A stretch of 64,000 nt of DNA. It comes from Sophora flavescens. Lineage: Eukaryota; Streptophyta; Magnoliopsida; Fabales; Fabaceae. Shown here piece by piece: positions 31,885-43,864 of the stretch (its first letter is position 1; every line of letters begins with the position of its first letter). A program made the position numbers and the translations under genes. The notes beneath the pieces were generated by a model. It searched no databases, was not told the DNA's origin, and worked only from the letters and a program-made list of their open reading frames with translations. The DNA lies in contig CM061068.1 in assembly GCA_030762895.1 (NCBI GenBank), forward strand, positions 157,314,811 through 157,378,810, read 5' to 3'.

Positions 31885-34800
31885 CTATTCATCTAAGTAT
31901 TGCAAAGGTATCTTGTCAATTCCTTTTTCAGCCGCATACTTGAAGAAGAATTCTGTCAAGCGCGTCCTCAAGTCTCTAAACTCATCTTTTTGAAGAGGCA
32001 ATTGGTTGTTAAATGCCTACACACGTTCAAATAATAACAATAACATTAACGCAAGTCATCACCAAAACTATAATATATAATTTAACAAGTTGTTTAAATA
32101 TTACCTTCTTCCATCCATCCGTAATAGATGCGGAGACTATGTTCAGCATATGAAGTATCACATAATAGCCGCACGACCAGCCGTCAGGTTGAAATCGAGA
32201 CTACAAACAAAATTAATTATTTCAATGTCAGTTAAATATACATATAAATTAGTAATTATAATATTAATTATTTGATAAATAAACTACCAAACCTTGAGGA
32301 TGATCCAATCAGGATTTCCTTTAGCCTTAGAAGTCTTACTTCTCCCGTTGGCACAACTTATGCTACTCGCCTTCAGCGCGCTATCATAAACAAATAATCA
32401 TGTCAATTAACAAATTCATATATCATGTGTGTAATAAACTAAAAACAACTGATATTAAAACTTAAATTAAATTGAAGATTAGTTACTTACGTATTTACAG
32501 CTTCCACCACCTCCTGTGGCGGGTTTTGGTGGAGAGAGCATAAGAATATGACAATATGCCTGGACGGGAGAAGTACGAGCAACTGCCAATGGTTATTCAT
32601 AGAGTAGGGAGCCAGATATAATTCTTTCCGATTGTCTCTCATCAAGTTCCCTATGTATTTACTTAATTCATCGCCAGCAAAGAATTGAGGCATAACGATT
32701 GACGGATCTAAGAAGCCATAAACTGATTTGGAGTCCTTATCAAGATGAAGACGATGGAGATACCTAAGATATGAAAAGGTGTGGATGTTAATTACATAAT
32801 ATATATATTGAAATTAAAATTAATTATTAAATGGAAAAATACCAAAAATAAATAAGTTATAAAATTAAAATTAACTTATGTGCACCAGAGACTCAAAACC
32901 ATGCTGGCCATCCACACGTTATCTCTGCAGGCGTGCCCGAGATCTTCACCACATAAGGAAAATATCCTCTCTTGATTTGGGCGTGCCACCCATCCATCGT
33001 GCTCCAATGGACATTCAAAAATCTCAAAGGCATAATCCTCACCAAGTGAGAACAAACGAGTGACAGGTGACTGCGACACCGACGTCGACTTGGCTTTCAA
33101 TTTAGAAAAAATAAAATAGATAAGTTGTTGATAATTAAGAAAAACACAAGTAATTATTTGACTAATTTGGAAATTAATAATGAATACATACCTTTGTTAC
33201 CATTTCGAGCTCACGGCGTTTGAAGTCCAACTCAAGCTCACGCCTTTGCATTTCCAACTCAAGCTCACGGTGTTGGACTTCCAACGATCCCACTCCCTAG
33301 CTGCCAACTCATCGTCCTCCACATGTGCCCTACAATAACTCTCTTTTGTGCTCACATGTGAAGGGTTGGCATGTCCTGCAGTGTCCTGGGATGAACCGAC
33401 GGAGGAAAGCTCTCTAGCAAGCGCCTGCTTGAATTCTGGGTTGGATAGGAAGCTTTTCATCAGATGCGTTGTAATAGCAGGGTTGGAGATGAGCTGCTGA
33501 GTCGTGGATTCCAAAATTGATGCCTCATCGACGACCTGCTTTCGTGAAGCAGACTTGCCATAATATTCTTTGATGATCACGTTCCCAGGAACACCGATAA
33601 CCCGACCAAGATGGTCTTTCTTGCCTAGAGCAGTCATCAAGACATCCCGCCATCCAGAAGGGACGAATGAGCCCTGGGAGCATTGTGCTTTAAGATCCAT
33701 CTACAATGAAGAAATGAAAAAACGTGCAAGTGAAAAGTGTTAAAAATATCTATACAAATATCAATTAAAATGAAGTTAATTATTTACTTACAATCTTATC
33801 TGCCACTTCGCGAGTGGCATCAACTTTAAAAGATCATGTCTTTGTCATGTGACCGGCTAACCAGACATCCTCGCGGTCGATGTCCGACGGAGGACTTAAT
33901 GGTGTGCCATCAGGCACCTCTCCTCTTTCTATCCTAGCAGCATGCTCTTCCTGCTTCACCCTCAGCCTATCTGCCATCATCTCCTCGATCCGAGTCTCGT
34001 ACCCACCCTGAGACATGGTGTGGCGGTGGACGTTCTTCGCCTGATTCTGCCTACCTTTCTCTGCCTTAGCCTATTCAAACAAAAACACATAATTAAATAC
34101 AGTTAAATGATCTATAAGAATCATACAAAATTAACTTAATCAACCAACCTGAAATTCTTCATCCTGTCGACTCCTAGCAAACATATCCCAAGTATCCTTA
34201 TCAATCTAGGTATAATCCGAGAACATCTTATCAAGCCGCTTCTTCCCAGATACCTAGTACCTGGTAAGATCAAGCTTGAACCCATTCCAGCGCTTTGATG
34301 CCATTTTCATACATTTTGTACGATGATCCTCATCATTCGGCACAGTCCAAGCTACCTACACATTAAATACATAACAACTGGATGGATTATAACTCGGATA
34401 ATTATCTAATAATGTAAATCAAAAGAATATAAAGGTAAAATACTGTGATAGCCTCCCAAATTTGATCCTTAACGTTCTGTGGAACGTCATTCCAATGGTT
34501 GTAGTTGATGCTAACGTGCTGTTTCGCTTGTAGAAACACCCACTTTTTAAATTCTTTAGCACGGGGTCCCTGGGGCTTTAGATTAGCATCAAAGCACACC
34601 TCAAGCTTCTGTCCGCTTTGCCTGCCCTTCTCAAATTTCTTCAAAGTCGTGGCTCCTCTACCCCGTTTCCTCTGAGACTGTGATGTCTGTATGGACAAAA
34701 AAAAATGATAAAATAGAGGGTTGTAACATTATAAACTTACATTAAAAGAAGGACTAAAGATAGTATATAACATATAAACTTACACTAGAATCAGGCGTAG

Positions 34801-35171
34801 GCGCGATCGGGTCCTGCGTAGGCCCCACGATGTCCTCCCGTGCATGTGGGTCATCCGACTGATCCATATGTATGCCTGTTCAGAAACAATATATATTTAT
34901 TAAAATAGGTTATAACTAAAAATAAATACATAAGTATAAATAAAAATAAATGTATACTAAGTTTAAACTACCTATATCAATATCCCTTCGTGATGATCAT
35001 CACGAGTGGCATGTACATCGTCCACCTGTGTCTCCTCGATTATAGTAGGTATGTTTGTTGAAAAAGAAGGAGTCTCAGGAATATCAAGATTTGAATCTTG
35101 ATTTTCATCACTACCATTATACATGTTTTTTCCTTGGAGAACCACGGACAAACCATCCAACTACGATTCAT
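31885..35171 (-). pseudogene. Transposase_24 / Ulp1-like cysteine protease gene of the CACTA element, broken
   Basis: Exons by splice signals on the minus strand: 35171-34972, 34875-34784, 34686-34444, 34355-34149, 34070-33792, 33700-33192, 33093-32886, 32763-32491, 32380-32293, 32200-32105, 32016-31885. The first part resembles the plant Transposase_24 domain (NHWNDVPQNVKDQIWEAI; later ALGKKDHLGRVIGVPG). The last five exons join in one frame and form a C48 (Ulp1) domain: His in NNHWQLLVL, Gln in QPDGWSCG with the catalytic Cys, ending ..LDE-stop. The triad Asp position reads FLCSL where family members have an Asp-Ser-Leu, so the catalytic Asp appears lost. In-frame stops lie in exons 34355-34149 (two TAG) and 34070-33792 (one TGA), and a frameshift lies near 33300 in a repeated RRELELE coiled coil. 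Ulp1-like genes are known companions in plant DNA transposons. Confidence 0.82.
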
Positions 35172-37680
35172 AACTAGATAGGTTGTGTAGATATACAAAA
35201 CATATATCCAATATAAGGACAATACGGGAGATTGAAAACTAGTTTTTGAAATCCTAATTGAAAACTAGTTTTTGAAATCCCGTCAACCATGTATATCTTA
35301 TTTGACTAACTGCCTAAAACAAAATTTCCATGGTAATCTCACATCATTCTTCTCATCAAGCAGGGAACAACACATATTAGGACTATTGCTATATCTAGTA
35401 CTATAACCACTCAGCCATATGAATCGATCAAGAGAGAATGATATATACAAACAAGGCGTTTAAAAATTATTTCAAATTTACACCATTTTCAGGTTTCTTA
35501 AGACAAAAGAAATAAGCAGATGAAGATAAATTAACAAAACAGAATTCCAATGAGCAATATATTGTTGATGTCACATGCTACAACCAACTCAAAATTTCTT
35601 CCCATTTTGAAATAGGTCATGATAGCAGAAGAAAAACAAGAGAAAACACAAAAACCACGACCAGAAATAGAGACATTCCAAACAACTCAAACTCACAGTT
35701 TCAAGTTTCAACTACAGAGACTACAGTTTCAACATACACTCAAAACCAAAAATAAAAAAAATGTGCCCTAAAGACTCACCAGAAATAGGTGCTCGCGTGG
35801 TGGTGGGGAGGGGAACTCGAGTGGTGGCCAACGTTCGATGTGGTTACTGAGAGAAAAGGGACAAGGAGAGTTAGTGCGCGTGAAGGGGAAAGAGAGATGT
35901 CAAGTTATTGTAAAGAATGAGTGGGAAAGACAGAGTTAGGGTTAAGAGTGTACCTCACAGTGGTGGCGAAGAAGCCCTCCTGGTGGTTGCCGTGGAAAGG
36001 AGCTCGTGATTAGGGCAGAGTGAGAGTGAGAGTGAGCGTGATGAAAAGAGAAGAACAGAGACGTACAGAGCGAAATGAAACAACAGTTTACGTCAGTTGT
36101 TTAATACAACTGACGTTAGAAGTAATTTTTAACGTCAGTTGTCTTAAACAACTGACGTTAAAAGTAAACAACCGACGTTAAAAGTCATTGTTTAACGTCA
36201 GTTGCATTAAACAACTGACGTTAAAAATAAATATTTTTATTTTAAAAACACTTTTAACGTCAGTTATTGAAGACAACTAACGTTAAAAGTGTATAAGTTT
36301 CTGCAAAAACATTCATTCATTTGACTACTATGCTACTTACCCATGCACCTTGTAACTTAATCCTCTTAATGAACATTAAGTTTATAGATCAGTTTCGAAG
36401 AAAATCAGGTAGTCTCTCTTCTCTATATAAAGTACCATTTTTCTATATCAGTCTGTAATACACCCTCTTCTTTTCCTCTATATTTCGTGCGTTTTCTATT
36501 CCTTCACAATATGGCTCTATCATATTTGAGACTTTTGTTATTTCTTCCTATACCTAGACTTAAAGGTTTCTGTCTTAATGGTCAAAAAACTTCTGAGGTT
36601 GAGTAAATCACATAACATGGATGGTAAGGTTGAGTGAATCACATAATGCGATTCCCTCACTTTATTTCATCCCCTTCATCCCTTTTCACTCCGCTTTGGC
36701 AGCAAGTGATTGTGGATTCAGAAGGAGCATCAAGGACTTCAAATGAGGGAGGGGATGCATCCATTGGAGTTTCTGAGGACAGGACTGAGAAGAAAATGAC
36801 GTTGAAGCAGAAACTGTTTTATATTTTAGGGCTATGTTGCAGAAATTTTTTATCTTTTAATCATGTAATTGTAACTTATGAATCGCATTAATGAGATACG
36901 ATTTGATTATACATATAACTTGTTTTATGTTAAGTGTTTATTTATTTTAATTTGCACAAGAATTTGTTTACTAATTCGAGCTAATTAATTAAGATTAAAA
37001 ATAAACTTGTTTAAAAAAAAGATTAGAAATAAACTGTACTATATATGGAGTGATTTGCGTTAAGAGTGACAACAGGGAGATGACAAAGAAAAAAAGATAG
37101 GAATGAGTTTCAGATAGGAATATAGGATTATTTACGTCAGTTATTTATTTAACTGAAGTAAAAATCACACTTTTAACGTCAGTTCATTACACAACTGATG
37201 CAAATAGTGATTTAATATTTATAAAACTGTCACCACCTCATTTTTAATGTCAAACGTATGGTCAACTGACGTAAAACATTCTCGTATATTACAGTATTTC
37301 CACTAGTGATTCTTAAGTCTTAAAACCAAGTATACATGATTTTACACTCATTTTAGTTCATATATATATTTTTCTGAAATGGTTCAGAATCAAAATATAA
37401 AAACAAAAATTCATTAACTTAATAAAATCATAAATAGAGTGAGGTTAGAGTTTATTACCTCTTGATGATAATTTCTGGAGAACAAATTTGAGACACGTTG
37501 ATGAACTAAGAGAAAAGAACCAAGAAATTGTTGAATAAAAAAATGAAGATGATGAGTAGTAAGAGAGAAGGGTTTTGCGAACTCAATAGGAAAAAAAAAG
37601 AGAAGAAATTATCTCTGGATAACTTTGGCAGATGATGAGATAAAACAAAACTTAAGTGAAGATACTGATGATGATGAAGT

Positions 37681-38065
37681 GTCTCTTTCGTTGAGATTGT
37701 TCTGAATGCAAACCATTTTTTTTTTTTAGTTTGGGGTCACTATTCATGTATTTGGTATTGTTCATATATTTGTTTACGACACTCGTGGGAAATAATTGAT
37801 TCATGGTGGGTCAACACTAAGTTTTGTGAAAGCAAAAATTTCTAGCTTTTCCGTTGAAAATAATTGATTCTAAATGTAGGCCCCGCAAAATTCTACATAT
37901 TTACATTTCAAAAGTGATTTTACTTTATCATCTAAACAAAATCAATTCTTGTAAACCCATTTTTAAAATATTGTTACCAAACACAAGTAATTTTTTTATC
38001 CTTAGATTTTTTCAAAATCAATTCTTCCAAAATCAATTCTATTAAAGTCTAAAACAAAGAGACCC
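37681..38065. mobile_element. MITE of 385 bp with 5-bp duplication GAAGT
   Basis: The element begins GTCTCTTTCGTT and ends AAAACAAAGAGACCC, so the termini are inverted repeats (GGGTCTCTTTGTTTT). GAAGT flanks it at 37676-37680 and 38066-38070. The other LTR (near 59150) has a single GAAGT and no insert. The interior repeats AATTGATTTT-like words in both orientations. Superfamily not clear: the terminal words recall PIF/Harbinger or hAT MITEs, but a 5-bp duplication is typical of neither. Confidence 0.75.
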
Positions 38066-39227
38066 GAAGTCAGAGTCATACCGAAAAGGAGAGAAAAATA
38101 ACAGTTTTGTTTTAAGTGATTATATAAGTTCAATTCAAGGTGAATGAGAAAAATGGATAGTCTGTGTTGTCGTGGGTCTGGCGCAAAAGTGGTAAGGGAG
38201 AGAGAAGAAAATTTTCTCTTCTTTTGTGGGTAGATGAAACTTAAATCCTTGACTGATTTTATGAGAGTGAAAAGTAATAAAGATGGTGTGGGTGAGTAGC
38301 AGGAACTAGCGCATAACAGGGAAGAGAGACCAAGAAAAAGAAGAGTGTGGTTGAAGAATGAGACAAAACATACAGAGAGTAAGAGGAAACTGCTTTGCTA
38401 TTTTTGTTGAGTAAAAAGAAGTTCCCAAAGGGTCTGACGCAAATGATAGGAACAAGAAGAAAAAAATAAAGCTTCTGCAATTAAACTATCGAAGAGTCTT
38501 TAAATAGATGTGAGTTGACGAGGGCACATAGCATGGAAAAAGAATGGGTGAGGGACCTATACTTGGTCGAGGGATATGTTAAGGGATAAAAAACAAATGA
38601 TTTGGGAAAAGGATAGTTCAGGAGTAACCGAGTTTCTTTTAGTTTCTAGCGGACATTGAGGATTTAGTTGGTACATAGATAATTAATTAGGATCTTAAAA
38701 ACATTAGGGACATTAACACGTGTACATATTTTATTAAAATATTTTAATCAAGATCAATAGGGGTGAGTTTTTGTTGATCCGACATATGTTTCTCATCTGT
38801 CTCGTCTATTTCTACATCTTCGTGCTCAGTCCCGAATAAAATACAATTTTATTTTTTTAGCAAGATTTTTTTTAAAAAAAATAGACAATATCATTAAAAA
38901 ATGATACAATCTATGATTTTTCAGTTTTGGGTTAAATCGGGGTCTTCTGACCGGTACAAAATGTACCACTGGTGAAAACGCAGTCCGGTTTTCGTTTGAA
39001 TTTTAAATTGAAAATTTAATCATGACTTCCTACTATACAGTAGGTTCTAAAAATGATTTTGTTTTTGCAAAAATCATTTTCTGGGTCACATGTAAAAATA
39101 TAAATATATAAATTTACCACTAAAATGAGACAGACAGAACACGGAAGAAAACGCAGGGTGTTACAACACCACCCTATAAAAAAAAATTTGTCCTCGAAAT
39201 TACGTACCTGGAAATAATTCAGGATAT

Positions 39228-40526
39228 TACAATCTCATCTTGTCTTCAAGTTCCCATGTTGTATCCCTGGTTGTGGCATCCCAAACGACCTTGACTAAGG
39301 GAATTTGTTTACATCTGAGCTGCTTAATCTTCGTATTCTCGATTCGTACAGGCGATGTCTCATAAGAAAGGTTTTCTTTTAATTTTACTACATCAGGCTC
39401 AATTACATGTGATGGATCAGGAATATACTTCCTTAGTTGTGAGACATGAAAAACATTATGAATATTTGAGAAGAAAGGTGGTAAAGCAATTTAGTAGTCT
39501 ACTGGACCAATACGACAAATAATTTGATAAGGTCCAATAAATTTGTGAGTGTGTTTTCTGGATTTTATAGCTCTACCTACCCTAGTCATGGGTGTGACTC
39601 TTAGAAATACATGTTCACCTTCTTGAAATTCGAGAGGTCGTCTCCTTCGATCGGAGTAACTTTTCTGTCTGCTTTGTGTCGTCTTCATCTTTTCACGGAT
39701 TTGTTTGACTTTTCCTGTCGTTTGTTGTACAACTTCAGGACCCACAATCATGCTTTCTCCATCTTGGTACCAACACAACGACGTTTGACATTTTCGTCCA
39801 TACAGAGCCTCGTAGGGTGTCATCTCTATACTTGAATGAAAACTGTTGTTGTATGTGAACTCGATAAGTGGCAAAAGATTATCCCAACTTCCACGATGGT
39901 CTAAGACACATGCCCTTAGCAAATCTTCTAATGATTGGATTGTTCTTTCCGTCTGTCCATCATTTTGAGGATGACACGCTGAACTTAATCTTAACTTGGT
40001 TCCTGGTGCTTGGTGTAGACTTCTCCAAAAACGTGAAGTGAACTTTGTGTCTCTATTTGAAACGATACTCGAAGGTACTCCATGAAATCTAATCACTTCT
40101 CGAATATAAACCTCAGTTAACTTTTCCACGGTATAATTTATCTTAACAGGTAAGATGTGTGTTGACTTCGTTAACCTGTCGACAATCACCCAAATTGAAT
40201 CGAAACCTTTAGAGGCCCTTGGTAGACTTACCACAAAGTCCATCGAGATGCTATCCCATTTCCACTCAGGTACGTGCAATGATTGAAGCATTCCACCAGG
40301 TCGTTGATGTTCTACCTTTACTTTCTGACAAGTCAGACATGATGCGACTTATTCTGCGACTTGCTTCTTCATTCCTGGCCACCAAAACATTTGTTTCAGA
40401 TCTTGATACATTTTGGTTGCTTCAGGGTGAATGCTTCATTTGCTCTTATGAGATTCTTCAAGAATCATCTTTCTCATCTCAGGGTTATTCTGCACACAGA
40501 TTCGTCCATTGCATTGTAAAATATCA
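39228..40526 (-). pseudogene. Chromovirus integrase with chromodomain, broken
   Basis: On the minus strand the frame enters in the zinc-binding region (CVQNNPEMRK, then MYQDLKQMFWWPGMKK, CLTCQKVK), continues through the catalytic core (WDSISMDFV, SNRDTKFTSRFW, HPQNDGQTERT) and the GPYQI box, and ends with a chromodomain-like tail (VKVVWDA..TWELEDKM) and TAA at 39228-39230. Breaks: TAA near 40350 after KKQVAE and TAA at 39491-39493 after GPVDY, both at positions where the frame simply continues. Protease, reverse transcriptase and RNase H, expected to the right, are absent; a SIRE fragment sits there. Confidence 0.92.
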
Positions 40527-42591
40527 ATGGAGGGAAAATGATTTTTTATCAATATTACATATACCAATGATTTTCCCTTTCTGGATTCCTCCAAATGTGA
40601 CACAGCCACCATCTTTGGGCTTAAGGTTTTGGAACATATACCTTTCTCCCATCATGTGTCGTGAGCAGCCAGTGTCCAAGTACCAAGACATCTGTTTTCT
40701 TCCTGTTGTTAAGCAAATCTGCAACAGGTATTATCTTATCTTTAGGTACCCAAACTGACTTGGGTCCTTTCTTGTTAGTTGTCACTGGACGAGTATGCGT
40801 AGCAAGTTTATAGTGTATGCATCTAGATGTAATATGCCCACCTTTTCCACACACTTTGCAAAAGGTGTTGGTTGAGCTAGGCTTAGCTTTAGCATATTTA
40901 TCTGGAACTTTTGAAGCTCTATGATGTGTATGTGATTTTGACTTTTTGTGAGATGCTTCTTGCTTCTCTTTGACATAATCAAGGCCAGATTTATCTTGAG
41001 ATGACCTAGAGTACCTTAAAATGAGACTAAGCTTATCTGAGCCACCTACAAGCTTTGACAGAGAATCTGTCATATGTGTTACATCTTGTTTCAGTTTTGC
41101 AACTTCACAAGAAACATCAAGTTCACACTCCATTTTGTTAGCTAGACTAACATTCACTGATTTTAGTATGTCATTTTCATCTTTAAGGTTTTGTTTCTCA
41201 GTGCAGACCCTATCATATTCTCTAGACAGTTTAGAAAATTTCTTTTTGAGACTCTTATATTCTCGTGATAGTATAGACGACTCATACAACAGTTCATCAA
41301 AAGCATTTTGAAGAGTGGACGGGTCAGAGTCCATTACCTCAGCATCAGTGTATTTGCTTTCTGATGCAGTGTCTGCCATGAGACAGATATTTGCCTCTTC
41401 CTCAGCTTCATTTTCTTCATCCGATGAAGACGGATCAAGATCCTCCCATGTAGCCATTAAGCCTTTCTTCTTTTTGAAGAATTTCTTTTTATCCTTTAGC
41501 TCAGGGCAGTCAGCTTTGAAATGACCACGTTTATTGCATTCAAAGCACAAGGGTGAACCTTTTTCCTTGGAGTCTGACTTCTCCTTGGAAAACTTTTTGT
41601 TGAATTGCTTCCTTCTGAAACCACCTTTCTTTCTCCATATATGTTGAATCTTCCTGGAGATGAAGGACAACTCATCCTCGTCTGATCCTTCATCATTGTC
41701 AGAAGATCCAGACTCATTTGATGACTCAACAGCTTTGAGAACCTTTGATGAGCTTGCTTTCTTTGCCTTTAGGGCAATAGATTTTCCTTTTTTAGAATTT
41801 TATTCTTCATTAAGTTCAAGTTCATGAACCTTGAGAGATCCAAGAATCTCTTCTAGAGAGAGAGTATTTAGGTTTTTGGCTTCCTGAATAGCAGTAACTT
41901 TGGGTCTCCATTGCTTGGATAGACTTCTCAGGATTTTTCTAACATGATCTCTATTTTCATAGACTTTTCCAAGAGATATGAGACTGTTGGTGATGGTTTG
42001 GAATCTTCCAAACATTTGGTCTATTGTTTCATGTTCACCCATCTTGAACGCACTCATCTCGATGAACCAGCATGATGATCTTTGATTCCTTTACTTGTGA
42101 GGAACCCTCATGAGCTAGGGCAAGAGTATCCCAGATTTCTTTAGCAGTATTGCAGCTGTGAACTTTGTCATGTTTAGGGATAGAAGAATCACACAAGATG
42201 TTTTATCCTGGTTCACTCTCTTCCAACCAAGAGCTACGTCCAGTCCCTTCTACTTGAAGGTTTTTCTCCACTATTTTCCAAAATAGATTACCACCAAGTA
42301 TTCAACACCTCTCCAGGCTTACAAGTATTTCTTTCTTACCAAGCATCTTCAGGCTCTAACTCTAACAAAGAGATTTAACTTATGATCTCCTTAACTCACT
42401 GTGTGTGAGGATATGAAAGTTTAAGATCAAATGAATATTTTGACAATATTCAAACTAAAGAATACAGACTCTTGCTTTTAAAGAAATATGAGTATGAATG
42501 ATTGTTTATTGACAAAAATTGAGCTAGCAAAACTTGTGCGGGGAAAAAGTTGTTCTTCATGATGTCGAGGTCTTCTATTTATAGTGACCTT
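40527..42591 (-). mobile_element. SIRE-type fragment (LTR part, gag, start of protease) within the chromovirus
   Basis: It aligns with 21845-23640 of the first SIRE element. On the minus strand it has an LTR part (42591-42185), gag (42140-40621) and the protease motif DTGCSRHMMG near 40675, and it breaks off inside protease at 40527. Both ends are internal to the element, so it was not a normal integration. Confidence 0.88.
40621..42141 (-). pseudogene. SIRE-type gag, second copy, broken
   Basis: Minus strand: UBN2-type capsid segment (MSAFKMGEHETIDQMFGRFQ, 42057-41800), a stop near 41800, then a Ser/Glu/Asp-rich linker, the basic GGFRRKQF stretch, knuckle CFECNKRGHFKADC near 41545, coiled-coil region and knuckle CKVCGKGGHITSRC near 40840. 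The 349-codon stretch 41670-40621 is open, better kept than in the first copy. The protease frame overlaps its last 104 bases in +1. Confidence 0.88.
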
Positions 42592-43686
42592 CTTCTTGGT
42601 CCTTGAATTGTTGATGATAGGTTCGGACTTTGGTGCGAGCACTCCCTTAACATATGTCCCATCTTTCCACGAGTTGAAGCATAAAACTCCCTTCAACGTA
42701 CATTCCGCGGTCCGGTGAGTCATCCTCCCACATTTGAAACACTTTTGAACTTGTCCTTGATTCTGGTTGCTCCCGCCTCCACCACCATAAGTAGAAGCAA
42801 CAGGACGATAGGTTTGTTGATTCTGACGATTTCCTTGAGGTCGGAAATATGCTTTTCTTTGGGTTTGTTTTCCTCTCTGATTCTGGTACTAGTTCTAGTT
42901 TCAGAACCGAGATGGTTCTCCGGTGTTGTTTCGAGTTTCTCTTCCCTTTCTCATCTGTTCCACCTTGCGACATTTTTCAACTAAAGCTTGAAAGTTGTGA
43001 TTTTCAAGCAGCAGCACGGACTCTTTGATCTTGAACCTCAGACCTCCTTCAAAACGTTCGCATTTCCATCCTTCATCTGGTTGAGCCTAAAAGAATCGAA
43101 AATACTTGGCAAGTGATTCAAACTTTGCCACGTATTCTCCGATTGACAAGTCTCTCTGCTGTAGATGCAGAAACTCTTGTTCTTTCTGAATTATGATACT
43201 TTGGGGAAAGTACTTGTCCAGAAAGGTGGTGCGAAAAACTTCCCACGTGATTACCTGATTATCCGCTTCTAGTAGTTGCTTGGTGCCGTTCCACCAGTAC
43301 TCAGCGTCTCCTAGGAGCAGAAAAGTTGCGTACTAATCTTTTACCATTCTGGGGTATTTATGAGTTCAAATTTTTTTTCCTACTCTTGCAACCGTAGATC
43401 GGCTTTATCATGATTAGAATCTCCATGAAACTATGGAGGATTTCGATCTTAAAACCGGTTAATCATATTACCTTAGCGGCTTGCTCGGCTTGAACCTGGT
43501 CTCCTTGTTTCGTGCAGCCATAGTGACCGTTTGTTGAGCCACAACATCAGCAACATTAGCCATTGCTTGATAGCCTAATTCATCGACCAAAAGCTTCATT
43601 ATTGTCAACATTGCCGCGATCGGCACCATAACCGCGTTCCCATAACCGCCTCGACGACCGCCTCTAAATCCGCCCTCATTTTCCAT
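42592..43686 (-). pseudogene. Chromovirus gag, heavily broken
   Basis: The ATG (reverse of 43684-43686) begins MENEGGFRGGRRGG. A capsid region with many stops follows, then a knuckle CFKCGRMTHRTAEC near 42720. Position between primer site and lost protease fits gag. The frame changes several times. Confidence 0.75.
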
Positions 43687-43864
43687 TGTTTTCTGCAAGA
43701 CGAAACTGGTTAAAACGTGACAAGGAACATATACACTTGAGCGTCAACTTACAACGTCTTAACAAAAACTATTCACACATAACAAACAGAGGTCACACAA
43801 CACAAACATAATGGACCTATTCCCAATGAATCCTGAGAGACTAGACTTTCTATGACACCACTAA
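43687..43864 (-). other. Leader and primer-binding site of the chromovirus
   Basis: The primer site is at 43849-43860 on the minus strand (TGGTGTCATAGA), four bases from the LTR edge at 43865. The remainder is short untranslated leader before gag. Confidence 0.7.

Larger units (their letters stand above)
31187..37308 (-). mobile_element. CACTA (En/Spm) element with Transposase_24/Ulp1-like gene
   Basis: The right terminus reads CACTAGTGGAAATA on the minus strand (ends at 37308); the left terminus is CACCAGTGCAATA at 31187, a mutated form. Both ends are lined by repeats of the word AACGTCAGTTGTTTAA and its complement (31210-31520; 36085-36290; 37130-37270), many in head-to-head pairs. The orthologous stretch in the other LTR (near 58850-58870) lacks the element. 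Flanking AAT and ATT do not give an exact 3-bp duplication. No TNP2-type transposase is present; only the second gene type is found. Confidence 0.88.
29511..39165 (-). repeat. 3' LTR of the chromovirus, truncated and holding a CACTA and a MITE
   Basis: The outer 1.24 kb present in the other LTR (43865-45104) is missing on the left. A CACTA element occupies 31187-37308, a MITE 37681-38065. The inner edge GGGTGTTACA at 39165 is followed by the polypurine tract (39166-39177, read on the minus strand). Confidence 0.88.

Noticed and set aside
31181..37311. Exact 3-bp target duplication for the CACTA element
   Set aside because: Left flank AAT and right flank ATT do not match. The empty site near 58861 supports an insertion but not an exact duplication.
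38259..38480. Minus-strand frame similar to one at 59344-59529
   Set aside because: Again the shared LTR sequence of the chromovirus; differences include frame-length changes.
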